64,000 bases of DNA, taken from the NCBI RefSeq assembly GCF_000237925.1, contig NC_031500.1, forward strand, positions 2,704,185 to 2,768,184. Direction: 5' to 3'. This document shows, in pieces, positions 1 through 11,597 of the stretch. The notes beneath the pieces were generated by a model. The model did not search any database. It saw only the letters and a program-made list of their open reading frames with translations, and was not told the origin of the DNA. How positions within the stretch are numbered: the stretch's first letter is position 1; the number at the start of each line of letters is the position of its first letter. Both the position numbers and the translations under genes were made by a program. This DNA is from Schistosoma mansoni (taxonomy: Eukaryota; Platyhelminthes; Trematoda; Strigeidida; Schistosomatidae).

Positions 1-1519
1 ATCGGTCCTTGCTTCCCGCCTAGCCCTGCTTGTTAAATCCAGAACACCAATAGCAGCCTCTGAGAAAAGAATCATTTATTTCAAACATACTGGGTTTATG
101 TACCAACCAGACAGACCACATCGTACCATAAAATAGAAAATAACGTTTGTACAAAATTTAGTCAAATGTGGCTGTGAATGTGGGAGATAGTAATCGATAG
201 ACTGGACATAACTCAATAATGGTAAATCGTATAATAATAGTTCATAGGTCAAAATAAAGCTTATGATAAGAGGAACACGAATACGAATAGTTTAGTTACT
301 TAACAATTATACAAAAAAGATAGATGTATAGTACTAGTCCAGAAATAGATTCTAACAGTTACCATGCGTTATTCTCATCTGGACATAACAAGTAACTACA
401 ATTTTTTGAATTTCCATTTCTTTTATATATGCTAATTGATTACATATGATGTAGGAGATCCAAACGAGTCTTTGACCTCACTTCCAAATTTTGATTTCAT
501 TTTCATTCCTTTTAAACTATGTATCTCAAGTTTACCGTTCTATAGCAATCAATATTATTTTCCACTCTTTGTTCTTTATCTTGTAAAATTCTCTTTTATA
601 GCTACTGATATGTAGCGTGTCGACTTGGACCAGTTCACATCAATGGCAGATCTTAGATTGTAAATGACTAACTGATTCAAGTAACAAAAATTATGGTATT
701 CAGGTGGTCTTTCGAAAGAAATATCATTAGCTATGAATACAAGTACTGATTCCAACAGAAAGAGAATAGAGATATCACAGAATATTATTCATTCATGTTC
801 ATTTTAAAGACTGTAGGGATGCATGAAGTTGGCGCCGCTTAAAAATTAAATTATCAAAAGTACTCAGACCCAGAGTTTCGGTTTTATTATAATAGTTCCC
901 TTAGGCTAATTTTTAACACGTTTGAATATTCAATAAATTGTTATCTATAAACTGTGTTTTTATAATCTTATTATCTGACCTGTACATTCGTATTTGTAGT
1001 TGTGCGGTAAATATATGTCTATAGATTGATAGAAAAGATTGCACCATAAAGTGATTCAAAACTCTAAATATCGAATGAGGTTGTGCAATAACCAGGGGAT
1101 TACAGGAGAATAGAATGATGAAAATAATTGACTGGTCAGAATTATGAAATATAATTGTCCACTTGACAGATATGAAGAAAAGCGAAAAACATAATGGTCA
1201 TAATAATAACTGAATAATAATCATGAAAAGTTGTTAAAGGATGATAACAACTAATTACAGTTTAAAATTGGAAAACAATAATAAAAAACCAAGAACAAAA
1301 CATACTAAGGAAGGGTATCAGGGCCAAGGAAGGATGAGAGGTTGGATGTATTGTTTTTACACTCAGAGTTTTGGCTTTAGGTAGTGGATCCCCAACGGCT
1401 CAACAGTGCATAAGTTTTTGATCCGACCTCCCTTTGATTGTGTAGATCAGTTTGAAGTAGGACTCATTTGGAACGATGTGTCCAGAGATGATTAGGTGCT
1501 CCTGTATTGAACTAGTGAA
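1..1519. other. AT-rich intergenic DNA
   Basis: No open reading frame with recognisable domains, no RNA gene and no known repeat was seen on either strand. The slightly less AT-rich stretch at about 1315-1510 looks like old repeat-derived sequence but matches nothing else in the window. Confidence 0.5.
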
Positions 1520-1527
1520 GGAAAGTT

Positions 1528-1815
1528 GGCGTGACCATAATTTATGGACGACCTTTAAGTGACACCAAACTGACCTTGAGTGTTGACCTAATAACTAGGA
1601 CCAAATGAGGGTTATAAAGCAGTGTAAGGAATTAGAATCATGATTTACAGTTGATGGTTGGAGTTAGAAACTAGATTTAGGGTTCTCATCACAAACTGAT
1701 ATCAGCTATAATACCAAAAACGCTATTTAGCCAAGTGGATGAATGCATTTCGCGTCAAAATCCAAGACCCACTATCTTAAATTTGATTGGTTCGCCCATA
1801 AATTATAGTCTCACC
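1528..1815. mobile_element. Merlin-type MITE, copy 1
   Basis: This 288-bp non-autonomous element begins GGCGTGAC and ends GTCTCACC. These are the outer parts of terminal inverted repeats of about 22 bp that contain an ATAATTTATGG core. It is flanked by GGAAAGTT (1520-1527) and GGAAAGTC (1816-1823), an 8-bp target duplication with one mismatch. Termini and interior match the copies at 19406-19691 and 41913-42167. The termini match the longer element at 34034-34805, which carries Merlin transposase remains. Confidence 0.8.
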
Positions 1816-1823
1816 GGAAAGTC

Positions 1824-2436
1824 TTCTTCGCTGAATGCTCCTTATGCTTATTCAATGACACAATGGGTTATCTTAATAGTCTTATTATCCCCTATAACTA
1901 AGTAAGCTTTCCCCTACGACTAATCTTCCTTCATTGGCTATCAATAGTCATCTGTTTACAAAACCAATGTGAATCACTAGTGACTTCATGTATTTGTTAC
2001 TTTTACAGTAAGAAACACTTGAAATGAAAGATATTCCGCTAAAGTGAATGATATTTGTATGAAAGTAACATATCAAGAGACACAAAAATTTAAAAATTAG
2101 TCGGAGTTTCTTTCCAATCAAAATTTTTCACGAAGACAAACAGGAAACAAGCACTCTCTCACACACACATTGAGAAATGAAAACTTTATAAAGTATGTGT
2201 TTTATGTTATTGTTTTCTTATAGGCATTACGTAGATTGTCAGTCATCACTAATTTTTGTACAATGAAATAGGAACAACCAAAATTTGAAATAAACAACTA
2301 AACGTGCTAAGCAAAATATCTTAATTGATGTATGAACTAAATTCTTAAAAGTACAAACAACATGGTTTTAAAGAAACATTGAGTACCACAGAAAAATCAA
2401 TCATATTGAAATGAATGGATCCATGTAAACAAAATC
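1824..2436. other. Non-coding stretch
   Basis: AT-rich sequence with a short CA-rich run near 2160. No gene or recognisable repeat was seen. Confidence 0.5.
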
Positions 2437-3135
2437 ATGATAAGAAAAGAGCAAAAACAATATTTGATGCTAAACAATATGAATTCATTTTATTTTGTCA
2501 CGTTCTCATCAACTACTTATAACCTATACTATTTTAAAATCAACGTCATTACAGATAATGACATACTTATAATAAATAAGAAGATGATTAGAGATGTATA
2601 TGTGTGTCATGATGTACCAAAGATTCCAATAGAGTTAATATGGTCGTAAAACGTTTTTTGTTTCAGATAAATAAATAAAGTTTGGAAAAGAAAATTCCAG
2701 AATATTGAAATGGTGATTAGAAGTCATAGAGTTCACAAATATTAGATAATTGTGGAATGAAGCAATTGAAAACAGATTAATAGTGATAAAGATATGACTG
2801 ACTGATTTCAATGTTCTAGAACTTTCTCTTCCAAACTTTATTTATTTATCTGAAACAAAACTTTTTACAACTCTATCAACTCTATTGGAATCTTCGCTAC
2901 ATTATGATACACATATTCATTTCTAATCATCTTCGTATTTATTATAAGTATGTCAATATCTGTAACAACGTTGATTTTAAAATAGTATAGGTTGTAAACA
3001 GCTGATGAGAATGTAATTACTTACTTACGCCTGTTACCCCTCGTGGAGGAGCATAGGCCACCCACCATCATGTAATGTAACGAAATAAAATGAATTCATA
3101 TTATTCTGCACCAATATTTATTTTTGCTCTTTTTA
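2437..3135. repeat. Long imperfect inverted repeat
   Basis: Arm A (about 2437-2711) is the reverse complement of arm B (about 2805-3135), with a loop of about 93 bp. The arms can be followed through matching stretches such as the reverse complement of AAACTTTATTTATTTATCTG and the ATGAATTCATTTTATTT segment. Arm B is interrupted by a 58-bp LINE fragment (3017-3074). The open frame at 2437-2649 lies inside arm A and has no recognisable domain, so it is not called as a gene. Confidence 0.8.
3017..3074 (-). mobile_element. 58-bp 3' scrap of an RTE-type LINE
   Basis: Read on the minus strand this is the 3' end of an RTE-family LINE, ending in GTAA repeats. The same end occurs at 6145 onward and 20556 onward. 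It is flanked by ATGTAA at 3011-3016 and again at 3075-3080, a perfect 6-bp target duplication. Removing the insert and one ATGTAA restores the match between the two arms of the surrounding inverted repeat, so the insertion is younger than the inverted duplication. Confidence 0.8.
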
Positions 3136-3139
3136 AGAT

Positions 3140-4269
3140 AATAAAGAGAATTATGTGTATAGAAAATCATAGTAATTATATTTGACAAAGGTACAATTAC
3201 CAGATATTGGTTCATGACTAATCTAAGAAAGGTGTAGATTAGTACACGTTAGTTACATTTTTAATTCGATTTACCCTCACATCTGAAATTAGATCTGTAT
3301 GTGTTTTTCGCACTTCTTTTTCAATTTAATTCAGTAATAAAGTGAAAATTTATGTACTTAACTTCGTGGCACATATTTTTTCAATGATAGTAGTAACACT
3401 ATTTACCGCATAGATTTCAAAACCGACACCGTATTCGTAAAATGGATAGCATATTTATAAAATCTAAATTAAACTAGCAAAATATACTGATATACTGTGG
3501 TGTGGTCTATTTATATCCTCATAAGTAGTATATGGTGATGGTCAGACATAGAATGTATTTTAGCAGAAGACCGATAAGGAAAGAACTGAAATGAGGCGCA
3601 ATTGGCAGGAAAATACATAAACAAACAATGAAGTTAGAGAAAATGGATTGATATTTACAGAAGAAACAGTGAAGATTGAGACAATTGATTGTTATTTTGC
3701 AAATTAACTGTTTGCTGTATGGTTATCAGATCTTAATGAGATAGTCTGCAATTTGTCCTTGAATACATTTCCATTGTCCCCAACTAGTGTTCTGTTTTCT
3801 GCAATACTAGTGAACTGATTATGGCTACATAAGAAGAAACATAACTGTAATCTGATCAAAAAGTTTATTTTGTAAACTTTCAAATAATCCATCAATCAGT
3901 GACTTTTAAATATCTGATCCTATTGGTGATGTACAGAACATCTTATAATCTTGTTTATCTTATATTGAATTTTGACACACAAAAATTAAATGGACATAGC
4001 AATGAATTGATTCTTTACAAATTATTTATACACGTTTTACAATGAATATTCTATTATCAATCAAGAATGTTGATGATAAATGATTTTAACATGATTGATA
4101 AACGTAGTTTATTTATGGAAATATTAATTATGGTAACCATATTCAAGAAATAAAATGAATAATTACTAAAGTTTTTATAGCATAAAATTGACAGTTTGCA
4201 TACTAATGATTATTATTATTGTTGTTGTTGAAAAGTTATACGTTGTCAACAAATGTGCAAAATAGAAAT
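3140..4269. other. Non-coding stretch
   Basis: AT-rich intergenic sequence. The small minus-strand open frame at 3704-3895 has no recognisable domain or splice context and is not supported as a gene. Confidence 0.5.
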
Positions 4270-4786
4270 TTTTTATTTATTTTATTTAAACACATAAATA
4301 TCGGTACAATAAAGCACCAAATAGATATGCGCCGCACAAATATCATTTGATTTGTGTGAGGGCTGTGATGCTGCCCAAACTGAAGCAGATGGTTTTCTTA
4401 GGGGACCACACCCGAAGCCTTTGACCTAAAGGTCTGATCCACAAGGCAGTGGAGCATCGTGAGGAGATACAGTCCCATGGTAGCCGGTGACTAACAATTG
4501 GTTCATACGCCATTCGTTCCTTCAGGATACTGGAGCCCATGTGCACCATTGGTTTGGAATCAGGGTTTTCCAACTCCCCTATGTGAACTTTCCGTGTTCA
4601 CCAACCCTGTTAAAGCTCCGGACATTCGCTTTTCGTCCTCTCAATTTCGTAAACAACACCCGTGGTGCGAGAAGGCAGTGAGTGGGACTTCCCTCTCAGA
4701 GGCTATATACGCGTGGCCATGTGAGAGCATTTCGAGAGGGAGAGCGGACTCTCCTCACTCTCGGCCGTACCAGGGCATTTGGGGGC
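4270..4786 (-). repeat. Unclassified 520-bp retroposon-like repeat, copy 1
   Basis: This nearly full-length unit recurs at 28109-28530, 29438-29836 and 37500-38024. In sense orientation it starts near a CCCTGGTACGGCCGAGAG segment and ends in a TAAA-rich tail (here the TTTATTTATTTTATTT run at the left end), which suggests LINE-driven retroposition. It has several overlapping open frames but no recognised protein domain. The open frames are probably a by-product of its higher GC content. No clear target duplication was found. Confidence 0.75.
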
Positions 4787-6144
4787 TCTGTTTATAATAA
4801 AGAATGTAGTAATTTTTAGTTGATCAAATTCACAGTGAAAGATTAAGGTATTAAAAGCAGCTATAATTATTTAATTCAGTTAAGTATAATGGATGTTACT
4901 AGAGAAAAAAAATGTCTCGTTCTTTGAGGAATATTTACTTAGAGGCTATTTATTACATTTTCTAGTATGTGGGCCTGAAAATAGAGGTTATCGAACAGCC
5001 AACGATTACCGATTTATCAATTCAATCGATCGATCACGTACTCATTTATTCATTAAAATGAATAACGCGTTAATAAACTAATGAAGAACAAGTGGTTGCC
5101 ATGAAAATAACCTATTCTCATGTCTAGAATGTCACCCACACTAGTAACTTCATTACAAACAGAAGAGTGACTAAATCGAACTACAACAATCGATCTGGAT
5201 AGTCTAAAACAGTGAGCAGTATAGGAATTTCAGTCAATTCACTATATAAGATTCTCTCTATCTAAGATTCAAATAGCTATAGCAGCAAATCAACTCCAAT
5301 ATAATGACAATGACGTTGGTGAATTTAGGGTCTTATTTAACTTCGTTTACAAGACAACCAATAAGATTAAAATGACTCGTCTATCCAAAGCTAGAACAGA
5401 CTCATACAGGCACCGATACAAAGTAAGACCAGGAAAAACCGTATATTAATCCGAGCCTTAGGATTATTATCAGCACAATTGGTGGATAAAAACGATAACA
5501 AGACCTAGATGGAAAATAATGATGGTCGGAGGGGTAAGGAAAAAAGACAAGTAAAGCAATCTAGTGAATGTACAACTGGAGGATACGAATACATATTTCC
5601 AGTAGTTTCTCAGTCAGCTTTTCAACTTTACTGAGAAAAATGAGTATATATATATATATGTATACCGATCAAGCAATTCATAAAGACCAAACGGAATTTC
5701 TCTAACTACAATATAAAACCTTGTGACAAATCAAAAATAATTGTTATTTACTCAAATAATGTTTTCCAATTACTTGAAATTGAAATATAAAAACTTTGAA
5801 AGTACAAACATTATTATCTGAGATTAAATATAGGATGAAGAACGTATCTAACCGATATTGCAACATATTATCGAAACCAATAAATGGTAGTGGAGTCAAG
5901 TTGTTACACGGATTCTAAATAGGGAACCCAAATCGTTATACATGATTCAGATCAGTAGTGAAGGAAATGATGAATTGGTCCTAATTTCTTGATTTGGTTA
6001 TTCGCGCTTTCCAACCAAATATTTTTGTAGGGTTTGTGAACCACGTTAAGATAGACGAAGATTGAGAACATAAATCCCAACAATCTTAGTCGATCAGGGT
6101 TCATTTTATAAAATAATCTATCCCCTTTATTTGATTTATTTAGG
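4787..6144. other. Non-coding stretch
   Basis: No gene was recognised. A short TA microsatellite lies at about 5646-5660. Confidence 0.5.
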
Positions 6145-7179
6145 AGGAATTACTTACACCTGTTACTCCCAATAGAGCATAAGCCGCCGATCAGCCTTCT
6201 CCAACCCACTCTGTCATGGACCTTCCTTTATACTCCTATCCAGTTGTTGTTTATTTTTCTCATGTTTGTCTCCATTTCTCGGCGTAATATGTTCTTTGAT
6301 CTTCCTCTTCTCCTTTGACCCTCACGATTACCTGTGAGGATTTGCCTTGTAACGCAGTTGGGTGCTTTCCTCTATATGTATCCTATCCTATAGAAGAGCC
6401 AGATCATCTGCGAAGTCTAAATCGTCCAGCTGCATCCTACCTGTCCACTGTATCTCGTGCTTTCCTCCAGATGTTGACGTCTTCATGATCCAGTCGATCA
6501 CCAGGAGAAAGAGAAAGGGTGAGAGTAAGCAACCTTGACTGACACCGGTCTTTACCTAAAACGAGTCAGTGAGTTGTCCTCCATGCACGATTTTGCAGTT
6601 TAATCAATCGTATGAATCCCGTATGATATTGACTATCTTTTGAGGCACGCCGTAGTGTCGAGGAAGCCTCCATAGTGTTGTCCTGTCTATACTATCAAAT
6701 GCTTTCTCGTAGTCAATGAAGTTGATGTAGAGTGATGAGTTCCATCCAGTTGATTGATTCACAATGATCCGTATAGTTACGATTTGGTCTGTACACGATC
6801 GATCCTTACGGAATCCAGCCTGTTGATCTCGAAGTTGGGCGTCTACAGAGTCCTTCATTCTGTTTAACAATACCCTGTTGAAGAATTTTCCTAGTATTGA
6901 GATAAGAGTGATGCCCCTGTAGTCGATCAGAAGTCTTTCCTTCCAGTCTGTTGGTACTTGTTCTTCATCCCAAATCTTGCCGAAGAAAATGTTGAATATC
7001 TTTGCAGTTGCTGCAACATCTGCTTTCAGTGCTTCTGCTGGGATGTTGTCTGGTCCTGCTGCTTTGCCGCTCTTTATTTGTCTAATGCTCATGCTGATCT
7101 CTTCCATTGTAGGTGGGCCAACATCGATTGGTAGGTCCGTGTGTGCTGCTTCGATGTTGGGTGGGTTCAGTGGAGCCGG
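6145..7179 (-). mobile_element. RTE-type LINE, 5'-truncated and internally deleted
   Basis: On the minus strand this shows a reverse-transcriptase core. The order is a KSGKAAGPDNIPAEALK block (about 7080-7030), then YRGITLIS, then AGFRKDRSCTDQI, then DYEKAFDSIDR, then GVSQGCLLSPFLF (after an in-frame stop near 6555), and then the DFADDLALL active-site segment near 6400-6425. The frame then jumps directly into the C-terminal KRGRPKN-like region and the GTAA-type 3' tail. About 200 residues normally between the catalytic site and the C-terminus are missing. The endonuclease domain is also absent. It is a dead copy. The same family occurs at 3017-3074, 20556-20940 and 60085-60380. Confidence 0.85.
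6604..7179 (-). pseudogene. Reverse-transcriptase fragment of RTE LINE
   Basis: This is the longest intact frame of the element, about 190 residues covering the finger and palm blocks upstream of the catalytic aspartates. It begins abruptly within a PLNPP-type linker and ends before the SQGCLLSP block. It would have made cDNA at the nicked target in the parent LINE. Here it lacks the endonuclease, and a stop and a deletion follow downstream, so it cannot act. Confidence 0.85.
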
Positions 7180-8383
7180 TCAATTTTATATTTTTCTTTT
7201 TTAATGCATTTTGGTGGAATCCCATAAAGAACTAATATGTTAACTCTCAGAATATTTTTTAAGCTTACAAAAAATAAACGATACATCTGTGTCCATACGC
7301 TTTTCTCGTACGAGTTAGGCATTCTTAACACACATTTATGAGAGGGATTCACTGTAGTAACACTCTAGATGCGAACTTGCTAGCTGGAACATCTACAATG
7401 GATTTAATCAATGGTTGCGGATGTCTGGGATCATGGTCAAAAATCGGTCGCTGTTTAATTCATTCTGTATCCGCCTTTAAATTGTAAGTCTATTATCATT
7501 TCTACGTTTTTATTATTCAGTCTTGTCTCTTTTTAATCGAATTTCTCGTGTTTACATTTCCGTTGGAATTGAAACCCATCCATCTCCTGTTTCTCACTTT
7601 ACTAAGCTGCTCTCTCTCTCTGCTAACGTTTAGGAACTTAGACTGATGAACATTTGTCAGATGCTACACTGACGGTGATAGATAATACCTAGAATAAGGT
7701 TTTGGTAGGAAGATGGTAACAATCACCTGTTAGCATAATCGTTAACATGTACTAACTACATACTTTGAATTCTACTACTGATTACTCGATCATAAGGTAA
7801 TTAGATCACAAGGATATAACATCCTAGCAAGTTTAGGTAAAACAACAGATAAATCTAATCAATAGAGTAATCGGGAATTATAACTAATTCAAAATCAAAA
7901 TGAACGTTTGTTATGTATAAGTTTTTTCATTATTTATAGGACGGAATTTTGTAATATAGAAAATATCAAAACAAAAAGTACATTAATATCAAATCTCCCT
8001 AAAATAGTATGAACTCTTATTCCTAAATCTGCAACTACTGACCACAGTTAGTGAATAAGCATACTACATAAAACTTGCAGACACATAGGCGAACAATGAA
8101 AAAGTAAAAATGATAGGGAAGTATTGAAGTAATATCACAGATAAAACGGAGTCATAATACGGACTAATAATACACTGAAAAAGAATTATAAAAATACAGG
8201 TTGAATTAACAATTACTTTAAAAATTCAAAATACGGACAAATGATTAGCTAATTTAATTGACAGGCCCCATAATGTTTATTTACATAGACGACAGGACGA
8301 AATATTGTTTGCCATAAAAGTTGAATTTAAAAAAAAAACTATACGGTATACAAAATAAAAAGACAGGATCATTTGTAATCATT
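7180..8383. other. Intergenic DNA and probable 3' UTR of the TLCD gene
   Basis: No further coding feature was recognised. The part next to 8383 lies downstream of the TLCD stop codon on the minus strand and probably holds its 3' UTR. Confidence 0.45.
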
Positions 8384-8667
8384 TTAGTGTGCAGAAACAT
8401 AAGATGAATGCACTGACAGATGAGGTTTCCCAGGTGCACCTGTACCGGAGCCAGCTGCAGAAACCAACAACGCTGCACTGGAAACTGTATTGTTTGTTAG
8501 GAAATCAGCGTAAACAACCCGGATAAACAGAACAATATTCATAACCATTAACACGGCAAGGCCAACTGAGCCAAGGCAATAGTATCCGAATGGAACTCGA
8601 TCCCGATTAATGACGATCCAACGAGTCATCCAAGATAATACCATGAAACGGAACACAATGAATGAAC
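8384..8667 (-). CDS. TLCD gene, last exon
   Basis: It encodes SFIVFRFMVLSWMTRW, a hydrophobic segment YCLGSVGLAVLMVMNIVLF and a polar Ser/Ala/Gly-rich C-terminal tail of about 35 residues before the stop. The tail is probably cytosolic. Confidence 0.85.
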
Positions 8668-11597
8668 CTGCAAAGATATTATTGAAACAACTTACGAACA
8701 GCAGAAAAGTTTAGAAATATTTTACTCTTAGATGGCCAGAAAATATTCACAATGGACATATGAAGCTATGTACCTGTCAAATTACTGAATTAAAATACCG
8801 TACAGGCATTGCTGGAATAACCCGTTCAACCAATCTGACACGAAAGTGAAGTTGTTCATAATTATTTCAAACTGTTTCAAGATCGGAACACTGCTGGCTC
8901 ATCTGCCGTCAGACAGTAAGAAACCAAGGTTCAAAATACGAAGATTTATGGAACAATGTTTTTTTACACACACAAGAGAAGACAACCGGGAGGAAGCAAT
9001 GATGTACTATTCAAATTACGAAGGAAGTATCGCACTCCACCTGTGGTCAACACTTGTAAATACCAAACAAGTGTTGAGTTGCAAATGAAACCTCGTTTCC
9101 TTTAAGACAGAATATTAAACAATAGTTTATATTCTTTAAGAGCTAGGAGACTGTGCGCTATGGAAGTAATCGGCTTTTGAAATGAGGACCCTTGTCAATT
9201 ATGGTGGTTGATGAAGCCGGAAAGGCAGACATCCAGTGTTCGGTGAACATCCGAGACTATTGTGGTCAACATATCTTTCAATGAGTATTATTAAATTCGG
9301 TAAGGCAAGTTATTATTTGTATGTACATATTCTACGGTTGTAACGGTATAATACTAATGTATACGTGGTTGAACCTGACATCTGGTGGGATATTTTTGTG
9401 GAGGAAACGCAGTATTGGTAGACTTCTAAATATCGATATTGTATGCATAACTCGTTCGATATCATAGGTCTCCATTCATAGTTAACCAAACAAGCTTGTG
9501 AGCAATCAACTTAACAGTAACATGTATGATATATCGTCGGATTTTTTGAAAATTATGCACTATACAGATTGTGAAATCCCCAGGTACGGCTTTCAAGTTG
9601 ACAGATCCCATATGAGTCTCCCTGTAATGTCCGAAGGTACATCCTGTAGAGTCAACTGTTTTAGATCCTAGTACTTTTACCACTTCTTTATCGACCTACT
9701 ACAACATTGATATTTTTAAGTAGTAATTATTAGTGTTTGTTGAAGAGTTCACGGCCAGTTCGAACAACTCCACTTTCGCGTCAGATCGCTTAGACATATT
9801 CTTTCGACATTAGTCCGAAATTAAGTTTATTTATAACAAAAGCGGCGAACATGTTTTCTGAAGTGGCTAGAAAATTTGTTTCACTAAACAGACAGGAAAA
9901 ATGTGTTTATCTTCTCATCATCATTTGGATGTTCAGATTACTGAGTATACAAAACTAAAGTGAAACGATGATTAATGAACGATGCATCAGTCAAGGTCGT
10001 AGAACCTGTTTGAGGTGAAACATGCGATGTACCTTATGAGCCAAGACATTTAAATCTGATGCCAGCTGAAGGACAGGTAGTGACATAAGACTTGTATATA
10101 TTTACTAACTAATGGACTGGTCAAGAAAGCGGAAACTCGTGATAATAAGAGTAAATCAAAACTATTGAGAACTAACTAAAAATCCGTTTCTGTTTTGCAA
10201 ACTAGGCAGTTAACCATCAAGAAATACATTTTACTTTAATTCATTTAGTGTCTATTTCATTTGTCGATGCATAGTGGTTTAGAGATAAATATTAACCTTT
10301 AGCACCCCAAAACGCAGCTAACATCTCATTCAACACTCTAGTTATCAATAAGATACAAATTCAGGAAGTATTTAGATGAATGAAACTTAAGGTTTGTGGT
10401 TTTACTATTGAGTACCAAACCTTTGGGATGTTGTCAGATCTTGTAGAGCGAATGAGTCTCAGAATCTACTAAAAGCCAAGCTGATGAATTTAAGGAAAAG
10501 GTCTTCCTAGAACTGGTTATTTGAGGGATCATTCTAAGCAGTAAGATTTAATAGTTTTGGACTGAAGTTTTGTTTCCGGCATTTTATCTTGTACAATGAG
10601 AACTATCTACAAGAATATCGGGCCACCACCTACCTGACGACAAGTAAGTTGTGATAGGGCGACTTCGGCGATTGACAATGGAATGTTAAAAGCCAAATGT
10701 TAATGGTATGTGATCCACGTGATGCTTGAATTTTATAAGTTTTCGTTGGATTTTAAATGAAATTTCATCTGAGTTTTTCTTGCCTGAGATTTATTATTCT
10801 CCAGTTGCTAATACTAACTTGTGCAAGATGTTCTGCAAAATCAGGTATAAAAGTCACTGCTTACAATATCGTGTAAAAATCAAGGTTTACAAGATCGACT
10901 ATAGAGCGTAAACTCACTGATGTTTAACAAACAAGTGGCACGAAAGAAGGGATTTCTTTTGGGCACATGTAGATAGTTCATTGCCCTTCGCAAGTGCAAG
11001 AAGATTGAATTAACTTCAGGAAGAAGCGAAACAACAGCATACCCAATATAGTTCCCGGATAATAATGCAGATGAGAAGCATAAAAATATCTACAAATGAC
11101 TAAGAATACGCATGCTTACGACAAAGTGATGCACTAACAACTCAGCTGTGGACCGATAAGGATGCAGGATAGCCATATGTACGGAATCAAAGATGAAGTA
11201 ACCTGAAGCATATGAAGGAACAAGCCACACTACCAAGAGAGTAGGATACCAGGGAAATAGATCGCCCTGTAGACAAGTTTATCAAGTCGGTTAAGAAGTC
11301 GGGTTCGAAGTAGAACCTAGAAAAAATGAGTTACTACTCGAGATACCTACGTTGATAAGGACCAAATCCCTGATACGAGTGCGTGCACAAAAGATACACA
11401 CGTGTTTTGCCAAATAAAATTCTGCCTCTGAACATATTTTGGCTTTGCTTCTTGATTTGCAGACAGTTCATGACGAAAAGGGTTTAAACATTTCGCGATT
11501 TTGTCCACTAAAGCATGTACAACGACGGAAAACAGCAGAGCGAACGCGGAAACAGCAAACATGGACAAGTATGGTACAAAGGTCGATAATCGCCACT
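8384..11597 (-). CDS. TLC-domain membrane protein, TLCD1/TLCD2-like (5' end missing)
   Basis: Five exons can be joined: 11597-11351, 11316-11234, 11202-11120, 11089-10933 and 8667-8384. Their lengths (247, 83, 83, 157 and 284 nt) keep one frame through the stop, and all four introns are GT-AG. The product has at least 284 residues and several hydrophobic segments. A VSFVHALVSGIWSL segment in exon 1, a YFIFDSVHM segment, an HHFV motif, an NYIGYAVVSLLPEVNS segment and a final membrane pair around WMTRWIV follow the order seen in TLCD1/TLCD2. Those proteins are known plasma-membrane TLC proteins that affect membrane lipid composition and fluidity. Exon 1 opens after an acceptor with two bases of a split codon, so at least one upstream exon with the start codon was not found. 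Other TLC families such as TLCD4 are less likely, because the final exon and the HH region fit TLCD1/2 better. Confidence 0.85.
8668..10932 (-). other. Large intron of the TLCD gene
   Basis: A 2265-nt intron ending TCTTTGCAG. It holds no recognised mobile element. The open frames at 8846-9088, 9462-9683 and 10726-10911 have no domain or conserved motif and are treated as chance. Confidence 0.7.
10933..11089 (-). CDS. TLCD gene, exon D
   Basis: A 157-nt exon encoding IFLCFSSALLSGNYIGYAVV and the LLPEVNSIFLHLRR motif. It ends in phase 1 at a GTTTGT donor. The donor is the least certain junction of the model, but the phase fits the next exon. Confidence 0.8.
11090..11119 (-). other. Micro-intron, 30 nt
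   Basis: It begins GTAAGCATG and ends CATTTGTAG on the minus strand. Reading through it gives a stop codon, while splicing continues the TLC domain. Confidence 0.85.
11120..11202 (-). CDS. TLCD gene, exon C
   Basis: An 83-nt exon encoding YFIFDSVHMAIL through ELLVHHFV, the conserved double-histidine region of TLC domains. It ends in phase 0. Confidence 0.85.
11203..11233 (-). other. Micro-intron, 31 nt
   Basis: It begins GTAGTGTGG and ends ATGCTTCAG on the minus strand. Splicing rebuilds a glycine codon before YFIFDSV. Confidence 0.8.
11234..11316 (-). CDS. TLCD gene, exon B
   Basis: An 83-nt exon, entered in phase 2 and left in phase 1. It encodes the loop FYFEPDFLTDL and the start of the next membrane segment, SLVSYSLG. 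Confidence 0.85.
11317..11350 (-). other. Micro-intron, 34 nt
   Basis: It begins GTAGGTATC and ends TTTTTTCTAG on the minus strand. Removing it keeps the TLC frame open and gives the ST/FYFEPDF junction. Confidence 0.8.
11351..11597 (-). CDS. TLCD gene, exon A
   Basis: The exon opens after a GATTACAG acceptor and ends at an AAC|GTAGGT donor in phase 2. It encodes a first hydrophobic segment (FVPYLSMFAVSAFALLFSVV), a basic linker and the start of the TLC domain. Confidence 0.85.

Noticed and set aside
9462-9683. Candidate extra TLCD exon in the large intron
   Set aside because: The last two exons join in phase without it, and the peptide has no TLC motif.
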